Source of the DNA: Geobacter sp. OR-1
GTDB lineage: Bacteria; Desulfobacterota; Desulfuromonadia; Geobacterales; DSM-12255
Reading direction: 5' to 3'
Length of the DNA stretch: 64,000 bases
Assembly: GCF_000813145.1 (NCBI RefSeq)
Contig: NZ_BAZF01000005.1
Coordinates: 186,001-250,000 of the forward strand
The notes beneath the pieces are model-generated. The model saw nothing but the letters and a program-made list of their open reading frames with translations. It searched no databases and had not been told where the DNA came from. The translations under genes were made by a program, and so were the position numbers. Below are positions 56,460 to 64,000 of this stretch, piece by piece (within the stretch, counting starts at the first letter, position 1; every line of letters begins with the position of its first letter).

Positions 56460-56493
56460 CAAAAGCGGCCGAGAATCTCGGCCGCTTTTGTTT
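56460..56493. terminator. Bidirectional rho-independent terminator
   Basis: CAAAAGCGGCCGAGA and TCTCGGCCGCTTTTG are perfect inverted copies of 15 bases around a four-base loop (ATCT-type). It lies between the converging transglycosylase and ferritin-family genes and should end both transcripts. Confidence 0.88.
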
Positions 56494-56528
56494 AACCAAA
56501 TGATATTTCAGCATTTATTTGTCACAAT

Positions 56529-57026
56529 TCATTCTCGGACATAAGTATCCTGCTCTGATTTATCGACCATTCCCATGATATGCATGTACTCGTCTTCAAT
56601 CATGTCATAATGGTTCTGTGTCTCCTTTACTACCTGATCGAAAACCTTCTTTACTAGCGGATCTACGATATCCTGAGCAAGAATGGTATATTGCTCAATC
56701 GTCGCTTTCTCCTCCTTCATGGCTATTTCAAGAGCCTTTTGTTCGTGGGTTTTTTCGTCTATTGCCTTCTCCAGAGCCATTATTGTGGCTCCTTTCTTAT
56801 TGGGAGGCGAATCAATAAATGTCTTGAGATCGCCAAATTCTCCCCCCTTGTAGTGTTCAAAAAAAGCCTTAAGATGGCCAACCTCTTCGTTGGCAAGAAG
56901 TTCAAAAACCTTCTTCGCCCGTTCGTTATTTGTTACAGAAACTGCACGGCGATAAAAATCCATACTGTCTTTCTCTGCCTGTACAGCCAGCCTCAATGCC
57001 TCTTGCAGCGTATACTCTTTGCCCAT
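56529..57026 (-). CDS. Ferritin/rubrerythrin-family protein
   Basis: A 165-residue four-helix ferritin-like protein with Glu/His pairs of a di-iron site (AEKDSMDFYRRA, NEEVGHLKAFFEH, EKATIEQYTILAQD, DEYMHIMGM). There is no rubredoxin Cys4 domain at the C-terminus, so it is a rubrerythrin-like diiron protein, possibly for peroxide detoxification or iron handling in an anaerobe. The ATG has AGAAGGAGGCTTAT ahead. It sits alone. Confidence 0.85.
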   Translation of the reverse strand: MGKEYTLQEALRLAVQAEKDSMDFYRRAVSVTNNERAKKVFELLANEEVGHLKAFFEHYKGGEFGDLKTFIDSPPNKKGATIMALEKAIDEKTHEQKALEIAMKEEKATIEQYTILAQDIVDPLVKKVFDQVVKETQNHYDMIEDEYMHIMGMVDKSEQDTYVRE

Positions 57027-57106
57027 ATAAGCCTCCTTCTATTATCTGTCTTGTTTTATAATGATAATAAAAGTATATCGGCTAACTAATGGCAGTCAAT
57101 CGGCGT

Positions 57107-57883
57107 TCAATCATTTTGGTTTGATGCGAGGAGATCATTAATCACAACACCTGCCATGGTCAAACCGAATATCCCGGGTATGTATGAGATACTGCCGAGA
57201 ATCACACGGCGATGCTCGCAATAGAATTGCTGAGAACCCCTATTGGGGCAGATACAGTCCTCTTTGCAGCCGGAATTCTGCCCTTCAAGAGGTCTGAACT
57301 CTTCGGTTGAGAAGACCACCTTAAATCCGTTGCTGACCCCCTCTTTCTTGAGGAGTTTGCGTAGCGAACGAGCCATTCGACATGTGTGAGTACCCGAAAT
57401 ATCAGCGACCTTGATTCTTCCGGGATCAAGCTTGTTAGCGGCGCCCATGCTGGAGACTACCGGGATTCCATGATTCAAGCAGGCCAGGATAAGATGAACC
57501 TTGCTGGTAAAATGGTCGATTGCATCCACCACATAATCAAACTTACGTGAAAAAAGATAATTGCTGTTCTCCTCCGAATAAAAATCCTTTAAGGGCATCA
57601 CCTCTGCGTCAGGGTTTATCAAGCTGAGTCGTTGCGCCATCACATTAACCTTCGGCAACCCGACAGTGCCGTCCAAGGCATGAAGCTGGCGATTTACATT
57701 GGTCAGACAGATATCATCGAAATCAACAATCGTGAGATGCCCAACTCCTGCCCGGCATAGTGCTTCAGCAGCGTAACTGCCTACACCACCCAAACCGATG
57801 ACTGCAACAGATGCCTGGCTCAATGCCTGCTGACCGGCAGAACCCAATAAAAGTTCGTTTCTCGAAAACCGATTCAATGCCAC
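57107..57883 (-). CDS. tcdA: tRNA threonylcarbamoyladenosine dehydratase (TcdA, ThiF/MoeB fold)
   Basis: A 258-residue E1-like ATPase. The ATP loop is GLGGVGSYAAEALCRAGVG, with DFDDICLTNVNRQLHA following, the adenylation Arg/Asp context, and a C-terminal Cys set (GCKEDCICPNR). TcdA cyclises threonylcarbamoyl-A37 of tRNA. The start is a GTG with GAGAGGTG upstream. It follows tatD by 23 bases, so they probably share a transcript. Confidence 0.9.
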   Translation of the reverse strand: MALNRFSRNELLLGSAGQQALSQASVAVIGLGGVGSYAAEALCRAGVGHLTIVDFDDICLTNVNRQLHALDGTVGLPKVNVMAQRLSLINPDAEVMPLKDFYSEENSNYLFSRKFDYVVDAIDHFTSKVHLILACLNHGIPVVSSMGAANKLDPGRIKVADISGTHTCRMARSLRKLLKKEGVSNGFKVVFSTEEFRPLEGQNSGCKEDCICPNRGSQQFYCEHRRVILGSISYIPGIFGLTMAGVVINDLLASNQND

Positions 57884-57906
57884 CTAACACCTCTCAGATA
57901 TGATTA

Positions 57907-58710
57907 TCACGTTTTGACCCCAAAGATCTTGTTCGCGTTGTTAGTTGTTATGTCCGCCAGTTCATCGTAACTAATCCCCTTGATCTTAGCCACTGCAGCC
58001 GCAATTACGGGTAAAAAGGCCGGTTCGTTGTCAACCCCTTTATAAAGCTCCGGTGTCATGTCCGGAGCGTCGGTTTCCAGCACCAGGTGCGATAGAGGTA
58101 AGCGCTCCACCAGCTTGACCGGATGCACGGCATTAGAATACGTCACAGGTCCGGCAATGGATATGAGCAAGCCATGACGAATACATTCCATGGCCACTTC
58201 AGGGCTGCCGGAAAATGCATGCATGATCCCGCCAACCGCTGAGACACTCTCTTCGCGCAGAATATCGAGCATATCCTTGAACGCGCCGCGGCAATGGATC
58301 AAGACCGGCAGCCGGGCGGACACTGCGACCTGTAGTTGCTGACGAAATGCGTTGATTTGATCGTGCCGAGACACTTCTTTGCAACTGTAATCAAGCCCAA
58401 TTTCACCAATTGCCACCGCCTTTGGCAGCAATGTTGTCAACTCGTCTCTGACTGTACTAGACCATTTGGCCGCGAAAAATGGGTGAACTCCGAAAGCAGT
58501 GAAAACAGCACGATATCCTGACGCTATCTTCTCAATCCGTCCCCAGTTTTCAGGATCAACTCCAGGTACAATGTATCGGGATATTCCGGCTTTTCCGGCA
58601 TCTGAGAAGAGCTTATCAAGACGACCGGACAGGCGGGGATCATCAAGGTGGCAATGGGTATCAACAAGAGGATGAGATGTTTCAGAAAATTCGTTCATGA
58701 CCATGCTCAT
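57907..58710 (-). CDS. TatD family metal-dependent hydrolase/DNase
   Basis: A 267-residue TatD-type TIM-barrel hydrolase. Metal ligands appear in VDTHCHLDDPRL, EIGLDY, PVLIHCRGAF, MHAFSG and LVLETDAP. TatD homologs are 3'-5' exonucleases or D-aminoacyl hydrolases, and the specific substrate is not known here. Several close ATGs at the start cannot be separated; none has a strong ribosome site. Despite the name, the tat genes are at 9.5 kb. Confidence 0.92.
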   Translation of the reverse strand: MSMVMNEFSETSHPLVDTHCHLDDPRLSGRLDKLFSDAGKAGISRYIVPGVDPENWGRIEKIASGYRAVFTAFGVHPFFAAKWSSTVRDELTTLLPKAVAIGEIGLDYSCKEVSRHDQINAFRQQLQVAVSARLPVLIHCRGAFKDMLDILREESVSAVGGIMHAFSGSPEVAMECIRHGLLISIAGPVTYSNAVHPVKLVERLPLSHLVLETDAPDMTPELYKGVDNEPAFLPVIAAAVAKIKGISYDELADITTNNANKIFGVKT

Positions 58711-58747
58711 GAATTAGCATGTTAGAGCTAACAGAACAGAGCAAGAG

Positions 58748-59491
58748 TTATCCGTATACAAGTTGATCCTTCAATTCACGAATTATTTCAACCTGTTTCT
58801 GAAAGATAAACTGGGATACAGCTGCTTCGATTCGGGAACTTGCTTCTATCTCAAAGATGTAAATGGAACTTGACTCGCCTGGAATAATTTTGAGCAACCG
58901 TCCTGGCATTTCAAGTTTACCGTTCGGAATCTCCACAGTAAGAATCCCTGCGGTATCAACTGCAATATCAATCTGTTCGCTAGTTGCCAGAGATAACCCG
59001 CCAATGGAGATATCGATCAGGTGACCATCAAAATTCTTGTCAATTCGTCTGAAATTAACCTTTACCGGGTCGACTATCTGTACACGGACAAAACGCCGTC
59101 GCTCTGCACGAATCTGTGTATAAGAAAAATTATGCAAAAGGCCTATGCATTTGTTTATATTTGCCTTGTAAACTTTGGCAAGCACATCATGGGGAAAATG
59201 GTTACTTTTAAGAAAGGCGATCTTTTCCACAAACATTACTACTGCCTGATGCTGATGGACCTGCATTTCAACTAGATCGTCATCAATGTGGGAAATTGTC
59301 GCATCGTAACTGACAGGTATTTCTTTGTAATAATTTAATATCCGAAGATCATTTTTTAGTTCGCCGGTGAAAATGCCCTTCAAAACGTCGACAATGGCTT
59401 TTTCATCCTTATGAACATCGTTCACAGTGAGAAGATGATAGATATCTTTCATACAATTCATCCCATATAGAAGGTAGTCCTGCAAATGCAA
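58748..59491 (-). CDS. PilZ domain protein with helical N-terminal region
   Basis: A 247-residue protein. The N-terminal about 120 residues are of the YcgR-like or unrecognised helical type (VNDVHKDEKAIVDVL). The C-terminal half is a PilZ domain with RRRFVR (RxxxR) and DISIGGLSL (DxSxxG), so it should bind c-di-GMP. In YcgR such proteins brake flagella. The start is a TTG at 59491; an ATG ten codons in is possible. It is 37 bases upstream of tatD. Confidence 0.8.
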   Translation of the reverse strand: MHLQDYLLYGMNCMKDIYHLLTVNDVHKDEKAIVDVLKGIFTGELKNDLRILNYYKEIPVSYDATISHIDDDLVEMQVHQHQAVVMFVEKIAFLKSNHFPHDVLAKVYKANINKCIGLLHNFSYTQIRAERRRFVRVQIVDPVKVNFRRIDKNFDGHLIDISIGGLSLATSEQIDIAVDTAGILTVEIPNGKLEMPGRLLKIIPGESSSIYIFEIEASSRIEAAVSQFIFQKQVEIIRELKDQLVYG

Positions 59492-59598
59492 CAGATAGCT
59501 GTTGCCCTTTTCATCATATCATGTAATTATACGCAGTAATCAGGCGAAGATACCCTCTTCGCCTTTATTTTGTCCAGCTATTTCGGAGTATTTTACCT

Positions 59599-61179
59599 AT
59601 GCAGCATAACAAAAACGAAATTGACCGGCGAAGAACCTTTGCCATCATCAGCCACCCTGATGCAGGTAAGACAACCATAACAGAGAAACTGCTTTTGTTT
59701 GGTGGGGCCATACAGCAAGCCGGTGAAGTCCGTGCCCGGAAAGCCGCACGGCACGCAACTTCCGACTGGATGGAGATGGAAAAACAGCGCGGAATATCAG
59801 TCACTTCGTCGGTAATGAAATTTACATATCAAGACTATGAAATCAACCTGCTTGACACCCCTGGACATAACGATTTTTCTGAAGACACCTACCGAGTGCT
59901 GACAGCTGTTGACTCAGGCCTCATGGTAATCGACTCTGTAAAAGGTGTCGAGAGCCAGACAAAAAAGCTGCTTGAAGTCTGCCGTCTCAGGCACACACCG
60001 ATCATGACTTTTATCAACAAGCTTGACCGCGAGGGAAGGGAGCCGCTGGAGCTTATCGACGAAATCGAAAGCGTTCTGGATATCCAGTGCGCCCCGATGA
60101 CCTGGCCCATTGGGATGGGTAAGCGGTTCAGGGGCACATATCATTTTTACACCAAAGAAATCACCTTTTTCGACGCAGAAGCTGACCGCGGTACCGGACA
60201 GATCCTCACAGTAAAAGGGCTGGATGATCCAAGACTCGACGAACTGCTAGGCAGTCAGGCTGAGGAATTGAGGCATGACATCGAGCTGATCGAAGGAGTG
60301 GCACATCCTTTTGAGCACGAAGCTTATCTGGCCGGGTTGCAGACGCCAGTATTCTTCGGTAGCGCTATCAATACGTTTGGCGTGCAACAACTGCTCGACA
60401 CATTCGTCGAACATGCACCAGCGCCACTACCGCGTGAAGCGACAACACGCCTGGTATCCCCTTACGAAGAGGCCTTCTCCGGCTTTGTTTTCAAGATTCA
60501 GGCAAACATGGACCCGGCACATCGGGACAGGATCGCATTTTTCAGGATCTGCTCCGGCAAATTCTCCAGAGGGATGAAGGTCAAGCATCTGCGTCTGGGC
60601 CGCGACTTTCAAATTGCCAACGCAACCATTTTCATGGCTCAGGACAGAACAAACGTTGATGAGGCGTTTCCAGGTGACATCATCGGCATCCACAACCATG
60701 GGACAATAAAGATCGGGGACACCTTCACCCAGGGTGAAGATCTGAAATTCACCGGAATCCCAAACTTTGCGCCGGAACATTTCCGAAAAGTACGGCTCCT
60801 TGACCCGATGAAATCAAAAGCACTGGAGAAGGGTCTTGTGCAGCTTGCAGAGGAAGGGACTACCCAGGTATTTCGCGCCCAGATGGGGGCAGACTGGATC
60901 GTCGGCGCAGTAGGGCTCCTCCAGTTCGATGTCGTTATGCATCGCCTTGAGCATGAATACAAAGTTAAAGCGACTTACGAGCCGGCATCGTACGTTACTG
61001 CCCGCTGGGTAACCGGCGACAAGAAACCTCTTGAAGATTTCCAGAAAAAAGAGGCGATGCACTGTTACGTCGATGGCGAAGGGAACCTCGCCTACCTGGC
61101 CGGGAGCCAATGGCGACTGGACAACACCATGGAAAACTGGAAAAATCTGGAATTCCATGCTACCCGAGAGCACAATTGA
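59599..61179 (+). CDS. prfC: Peptide chain release factor 3
   Basis: A 526-residue translational GTPase that frees RF1 and RF2 from the ribosome after termination. G1 [18 protein letters not shown]2 region [13 protein letters not shown]3 [14 protein letters not shown] and G4 NKLDREG are all present, as is the RF3-type domain II ([14 protein letters not shown]). ATG after CGGAG. It is monocistronic as far as visible. Confidence 0.97.
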   Translation: MQHNKNEIDRRRTFAIISHPDAGKTTITEKLLLFGGAIQQAGEVRARKAARHATSDWMEMEKQRGISVTSSVMKFTYQDYEINLLDTPGHNDFSEDTYRVLTAVDSGLMVIDSVKGVESQTKKLLEVCRLRHTPIMTFINKLDREGREPLELIDEIESVLDIQCAPMTWPIGMGKRFRGTYHFYTKEITFFDAEADRGTGQILTVKGLDDPRLDELLGSQAEELRHDIELIEGVAHPFEHEAYLAGLQTPVFFGSAINTFGVQQLLDTFVEHAPAPLPREATTRLVSPYEEAFSGFVFKIQANMDPAHRDRIAFFRICSGKFSRGMKVKHLRLGRDFQIANATIFMAQDRTNVDEAFPGDIIGIHNHGTIKIGDTFTQGEDLKFTGIPNFAPEHFRKVRLLDPMKSKALEKGLVQLAEEGTTQVFRAQMGADWIVGAVGLLQFDVVMHRLEHEYKVKATYEPASYVTARWVTGDKKPLEDFQKKEAMHCYVDGEGNLAYLAGSQWRLDNTMENWKNLEFHATREHN

Positions 61180-61274
61180 CTTTTTTCGTAATCTCTGTTT
61201 TTATTAACCCTTGCTAAACGGCACGCTTCAGCAAGATCGGTGACCTTAATGTTGCCACCAACAGGAAAAGAGAA

Positions 61275-62012
61275 ATGAATAAAGTAATTGATCAATTCAG
61301 CAAGCGGGCCAATACCTATTCCGGCTCGGCCAACTGGATCGCTGATTCAACCCTGATCCAGGCGCACATTGATGCCTGCGGCAAAAAGCCGTCGCTGCAT
61401 GTGCTCGAACTCTGCTGCGGCACTGGGATGGTCGGCAGAAACTTCCAGGCTGCTGGCTTCAGCGTATGCGGAGTTGATCTGACCCGGCAGATGGCTGAGG
61501 AGGCCAACCGTTATTTCCCCTGCATCTGCACCTCGGCAGCATCAGTCCCCTTCCTGGACAACTCGTTTGACGTAGTGGTGCTGCGACAGGCCTATTTCCT
61601 GCTGGATGACGGTCAACAGGTGCTCGCCGAGGCGCAGCGGGTACTCAAGCCGAACGGGGTTTTCGTCTTCAGCCAGACAGTTCCGTACTCGCCGGAAGAC
61701 CGACCCTGGCTGGAGCATATCCACCGAACCAAGCAGTTCCAGCTCCGAGAGTTTTACACCGAAGAAACGCTTAAGCAGGAGCTCGAAAAGAGCTATTTCA
61801 AAGTTGACAAGGTCAGCCACCTGTCCGTGCGGGAGAATATCAACCGCTGGATGGCTGCAGCGCCGGAACTTTCTCCTGAAAAGCAGGCCGAAGTGGTCGG
61901 ACTGGTCGCCAATGCCCCGGCGGATTATCAACGACTGCATGACGTGGCAATGGTAGATGGCGAAGTATTTGAAAACTGGAACTGGGTAATCTTTTCCTCT
62001 CGAAAGAAATAG
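61275..62012 (+). CDS. Class I SAM-dependent methyltransferase
   Basis: A 245-residue methyltransferase with the SAM loop LELCCGTGMVGRNFQAAG, the acidic residue in GVDLTRQM and VVLRQAYFLLDDGQQVL (motif IV/post-I region). It belongs to the Methyltransf_11 (UbiE-like) group; the target molecule is not determined. ATG after AGGAAAAGAGAA. It is followed four bases later by the first B12-binding radical SAM gene, so the three last genes form one transcript. Confidence 0.85.
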   Translation: MNKVIDQFSKRANTYSGSANWIADSTLIQAHIDACGKKPSLHVLELCCGTGMVGRNFQAAGFSVCGVDLTRQMAEEANRYFPCICTSAASVPFLDNSFDVVVLRQAYFLLDDGQQVLAEAQRVLKPNGVFVFSQTVPYSPEDRPWLEHIHRTKQFQLREFYTEETLKQELEKSYFKVDKVSHLSVRENINRWMAAAPELSPEKQAEVVGLVANAPADYQRLHDVAMVDGEVFENWNWVIFSSRKK

Positions 62013-62016
62013 CATC

Positions 62017-63483
62017 ATGCCCACCGTAAATAACTCCAGCGAGACCATCCGCAGGGTTGCAGCACTTCCACTCCCACATTCCGCCAAGGTAAGCCAGCAA
62101 ACCCCGGTAGGACTCATTGTCCCCCCATCGGTCTTCGTCGTTCCCCGCGGCTGGGAATGGACCCACACTGCGCCCTTCGAGGGGCCGTCAATACTGGCGG
62201 CCCTGATCCGGGGGCTCGGCTACCCCTTTCGCCTCTTTGACCAGCGCGATGTATTCGATGCGGAACTTCTGCGCGGCAGCACCCTTGATTACGACATCAT
62301 CGGCATCAGCGTCTGGGGAGACAGCTTCGCCTATGTCCGCCAGGCAGTGGCCATACTGAAGGAAGAGCGGCCCAATCGCCCGGTGATCCTTGGCGGTCCC
62401 CTTGCAACGGCCATTCCGCAGCTGTTGCTGGAAACGACACAAGCGGATTTCGTCGTTGCCGGTGAAGGCGAGCTGACCCTGACTGAGCTTCTCGACCATC
62501 TGACCAGCAACGAGTTTGCCCGGCCGTGTGAGGCTATCCTGGGGTTGTCCTGGCGGGACAACAACGGCGCTATCCACACTAACCCACCGCGCCCCCAGAT
62601 CACTGACCTGGACATCATACCATTCCAGGATTTTTCCGTCTGGGACCGCTTCCGAGGGCAAGAAATCCCCGAGCTCTACCTCTCATACTCCCGCGGGTGC
62701 GCCTGCAACTGCACCTTCTGCTTCCGCGCCTTCCCGAAACTCAACTACAAATCAGTGGAACGTGTGAAACAAGAAATTGACTACTATAGCGCCACCGGCT
62801 TCCGGATGGCCTGGTGGAACGACCTGACCTTTGTAACCGACCGTAACTACGTTCACAGGTTGATGAACTCCATATTTGAACATCACCAGTTCCGCTGGAC
62901 CGCCTTCAGCCGGGTGACCGGCCTGGACGAGGAGACCCTGCGGCTGATGCAGTCCAAGGGGCTGGACATTGTCCTGTACGGCATGGAGTCAGTATCGAAA
63001 GCAGTGCTGGAAGGGTATCACAAGGGGATAGCCAAGAGCGCCATGGTCGACACCATTCAACTGCACCGGCAATGCGGGGTAAAGATCGGCGGCCTGTTCA
63101 TCATCGGCGCACCCAACGATAACCATGAAAGCATGGCCGAGTTGGTAGACTTCTGCAACGAATTCCAAGAGGTGACGCGGGTAAAGTACCTGTCGGCCCT
63201 GCCGGGAACCGAATTCTACCGTCAGTGCCTCAGTAACGGATTGATTGCCGACGAGATCAAACATCTGGAGTGGCTCTCACTGGAGCAGTCGGTGGAAGAG
63301 GATATTGAGCAGCCCGGCTTCGTGAAATTCACGCCGCACCTGACCAAAGAGGAACTGCGCGGCATCTACCGCGACATCAACTTCCGGATCGAGGTGCGCC
63401 CCTATGACTACAGCAACGGCGGCAACATCTATCTCGCAGCAGCAGAAAAGTTCATTACCAGAAAGCCAGGTGGAAATGTATGA
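62017..63483 (+). CDS. B12-binding domain radical SAM protein, first of two
   Basis: A 488-residue protein with an N-terminal cobalamin-binding-type Rossmann domain (about 30-170; IVPPSVFVVPRGW, IIGISVWGD, VILGGPLATA, VAGEGELTL) and a radical SAM domain (about 200-430) carrying CACNCTFCFRAF as the CxxxCxxC motif. Proteins of this form (P-methylase/BchE-like) commonly methylate or rearrange unactivated carbons using methylcobalamin. The DxHxxG signature of true methylcobalamin binding is not seen. It overlaps the next gene by four bases. Confidence 0.88.
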   Translation: MPTVNNSSETIRRVAALPLPHSAKVSQQTPVGLIVPPSVFVVPRGWEWTHTAPFEGPSILAALIRGLGYPFRLFDQRDVFDAELLRGSTLDYDIIGISVWGDSFAYVRQAVAILKEERPNRPVILGGPLATAIPQLLLETTQADFVVAGEGELTLTELLDHLTSNEFARPCEAILGLSWRDNNGAIHTNPPRPQITDLDIIPFQDFSVWDRFRGQEIPELYLSYSRGCACNCTFCFRAFPKLNYKSVERVKQEIDYYSATGFRMAWWNDLTFVTDRNYVHRLMNSIFEHHQFRWTAFSRVTGLDEETLRLMQSKGLDIVLYGMESVSKAVLEGYHKGIAKSAMVDTIQLHRQCGVKIGGLFIIGAPNDNHESMAELVDFCNEFQEVTRVKYLSALPGTEFYRQCLSNGLIADEIKHLEWLSLEQSVEEDIEQPGFVKFTPHLTKEELRGIYRDINFRIEVRPYDYSNGGNIYLAAAEKFITRKPGGNV

Positions 63484-64000
63484 GCAGAACAGTTGACGAG
63501 CAGAGAATTGCCGGGCTGACCATCAACCCGAGGCCGGCCAATTCCAGGCCGGCATTTACCATGATCCTCCCCACCTCCCCGCAGGTGCCGACACCGAACC
63601 GGGAATTCCTGCTGGAAACTCCTACCGAAGGGGTCAGCCACATCGCCACCATGGCCAAACTGGCCGGCTGGCAGGTGAAGATCCGCGACCTGCGCATGGG
63701 TGAGGATTTCGAGGATGCCTGCCAGGATGCAGCACAGCGCGGCGGCGTGGTGGCCATGCCAACCTTTATCGACTCCTACCCTGTCAACCTCAGGGTTCTG
63801 AATCGGGTACGGGAGCTTAATCCTGCAGTAACCACCCTGATCGGCGGAGCACTGGTGTCGTCGCTCCCCGAGCCGCTGATCCGTTGCCTACAGCCGGATT
63901 ACACCATCCTCGGCGAGGGTGAGGCAACGCTCCTGGAACTTCTGGATCATATCGAGAATGGCGGCACACCGGCAACAGCCCAGGGGATTGCCGGTCTCGG
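63480..64000 (+). CDS. B12-binding radical SAM protein, second, N-terminal part (cut by window edge)
   Basis: From the ATG overlapping the previous stop (ATGA), 173 codons reach the window end with no stop. The visible part is another cobalamin-binding-type Rossmann domain: AFTMILPTSPQVPTPNREFL, VVAMPTFIDSYPVNLRVLN, LIGGALVSSLPEP and ILGEGEATLLELLDHI, which parallels its neighbour region by region. The radical SAM domain must lie beyond the window. The pair is likely a tandem duplication with divergence and probably acts on the same pathway as the methyltransferase. Confidence 0.8.
   Translation, partial: MSRTVDEQRIAGLTINPRPANSRPAFTMILPTSPQVPTPNREFLLETPTEGVSHIATMAKLAGWQVKIRDLRMGEDFEDACQDAAQRGGVVAMPTFIDSYPVNLRVLNRVRELNPAVTTLIGGALVSSLPEPLIRCLQPDYTILGEGEATLLELLDHIENGGTPATAQGIAGL

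Overview
This looks like about 64 kb of chromosomal backbone from a delta-type anaerobe, most likely a Geobacter relative (Geobacterales). The evidence is the gatA-gatB-mtnA-glnE order, the abundance of c-di-GMP, chemotaxis and sigma-54 signalling genes, a ferritin-family protein, an AmmeMemoRadiSam locus, and a very long exported RCC1/chitobiase-repeat protein of a style common in that group. No phage, plasmid, transposase or CRISPR array is visible. The assignment rests on recognised protein families, not on a search.

Layout. 1-9.1 kb: 3' end of a DinG-type helicase, a small membrane protein, comF, a LUD protein, a sensor/PAS/GGDEF/EAL locus whose two parts look joined by a frameshift, a SEC-C protein, uvrB and a flavin reductase. 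9.5-13.4 kb: tatA, then a tight run of rsmB, rpe, a CoA-type Nudix hydrolase and a REC-GGDEF regulator. 13.4-21.4 kb (minus strand): gatA, gatB, mtnA, glnE, a 64-residue protein and a MagIII-like DNA glycosylase, mostly overlapping or nearly so. 21.6-28 kb: a Crp/Fnr regulator, a PilZ protein, a small Lys/Ala-rich exported protein, then on the minus strand an AmmeMemoRadiSam group (PPC-domain protein, radical SAM enzyme with a Tat-like leader, lipoprotein-type MEMO-AMMECR1 fusion, cysteine synthase) and hsp20. 28-33 kb: an MFS/spermidine-synthase-like fusion, a 180-bp palindromic MITE-like element, a methyl-accepting chemotaxis protein and a small lipoprotein.

33.2-41.2 kb is one gene for an exported protein of about 2,650 residues. 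It has 28 RCC1 repeats (enough for four seven-bladed propellers), 11 chitobiase-type beta-sandwich repeats and two Cys-containing beta repeats. Its leader carries terminator/antiterminator-like hairpins. It is followed by a terminator and a tRNA-Ala(CGC).

41.4-64 kb: a soluble GAF histidine kinase, a DksA/TraR protein, radA, a small membrane protein, fabH, then a chemotaxis operon (cheW-cheA-cheR-HDOD-cheB, minus strand) with an unusual CheR-like methyltransferase nearby. cheB appears to have a one-base homopolymer frameshift at its start. Next come a sigma-54 response regulator, a lytic transglycosylase, a ferritin-family protein, tcdA, tatD, a PilZ protein and prfC. The window ends in an operon-like set of one methyltransferase and two B12-binding radical SAM proteins, the second cut by the window edge.

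How the genes connect: c-di-GMP makers, breakers and receptors (the GGDEF-EAL protein, REC-GGDEF and two PilZ proteins) sit with chemotaxis and MCP genes, suggesting control of motility and surface behaviour. The best candidates for something undescribed are the giant propeller protein with its leader, the exported AmmeMemoRadiSam cluster, and the terminal B12-radical SAM operon. Three likely single-base frame breaks (near 3975, 48390 and 49640) should be checked as sequencing errors before any biology is read into them.
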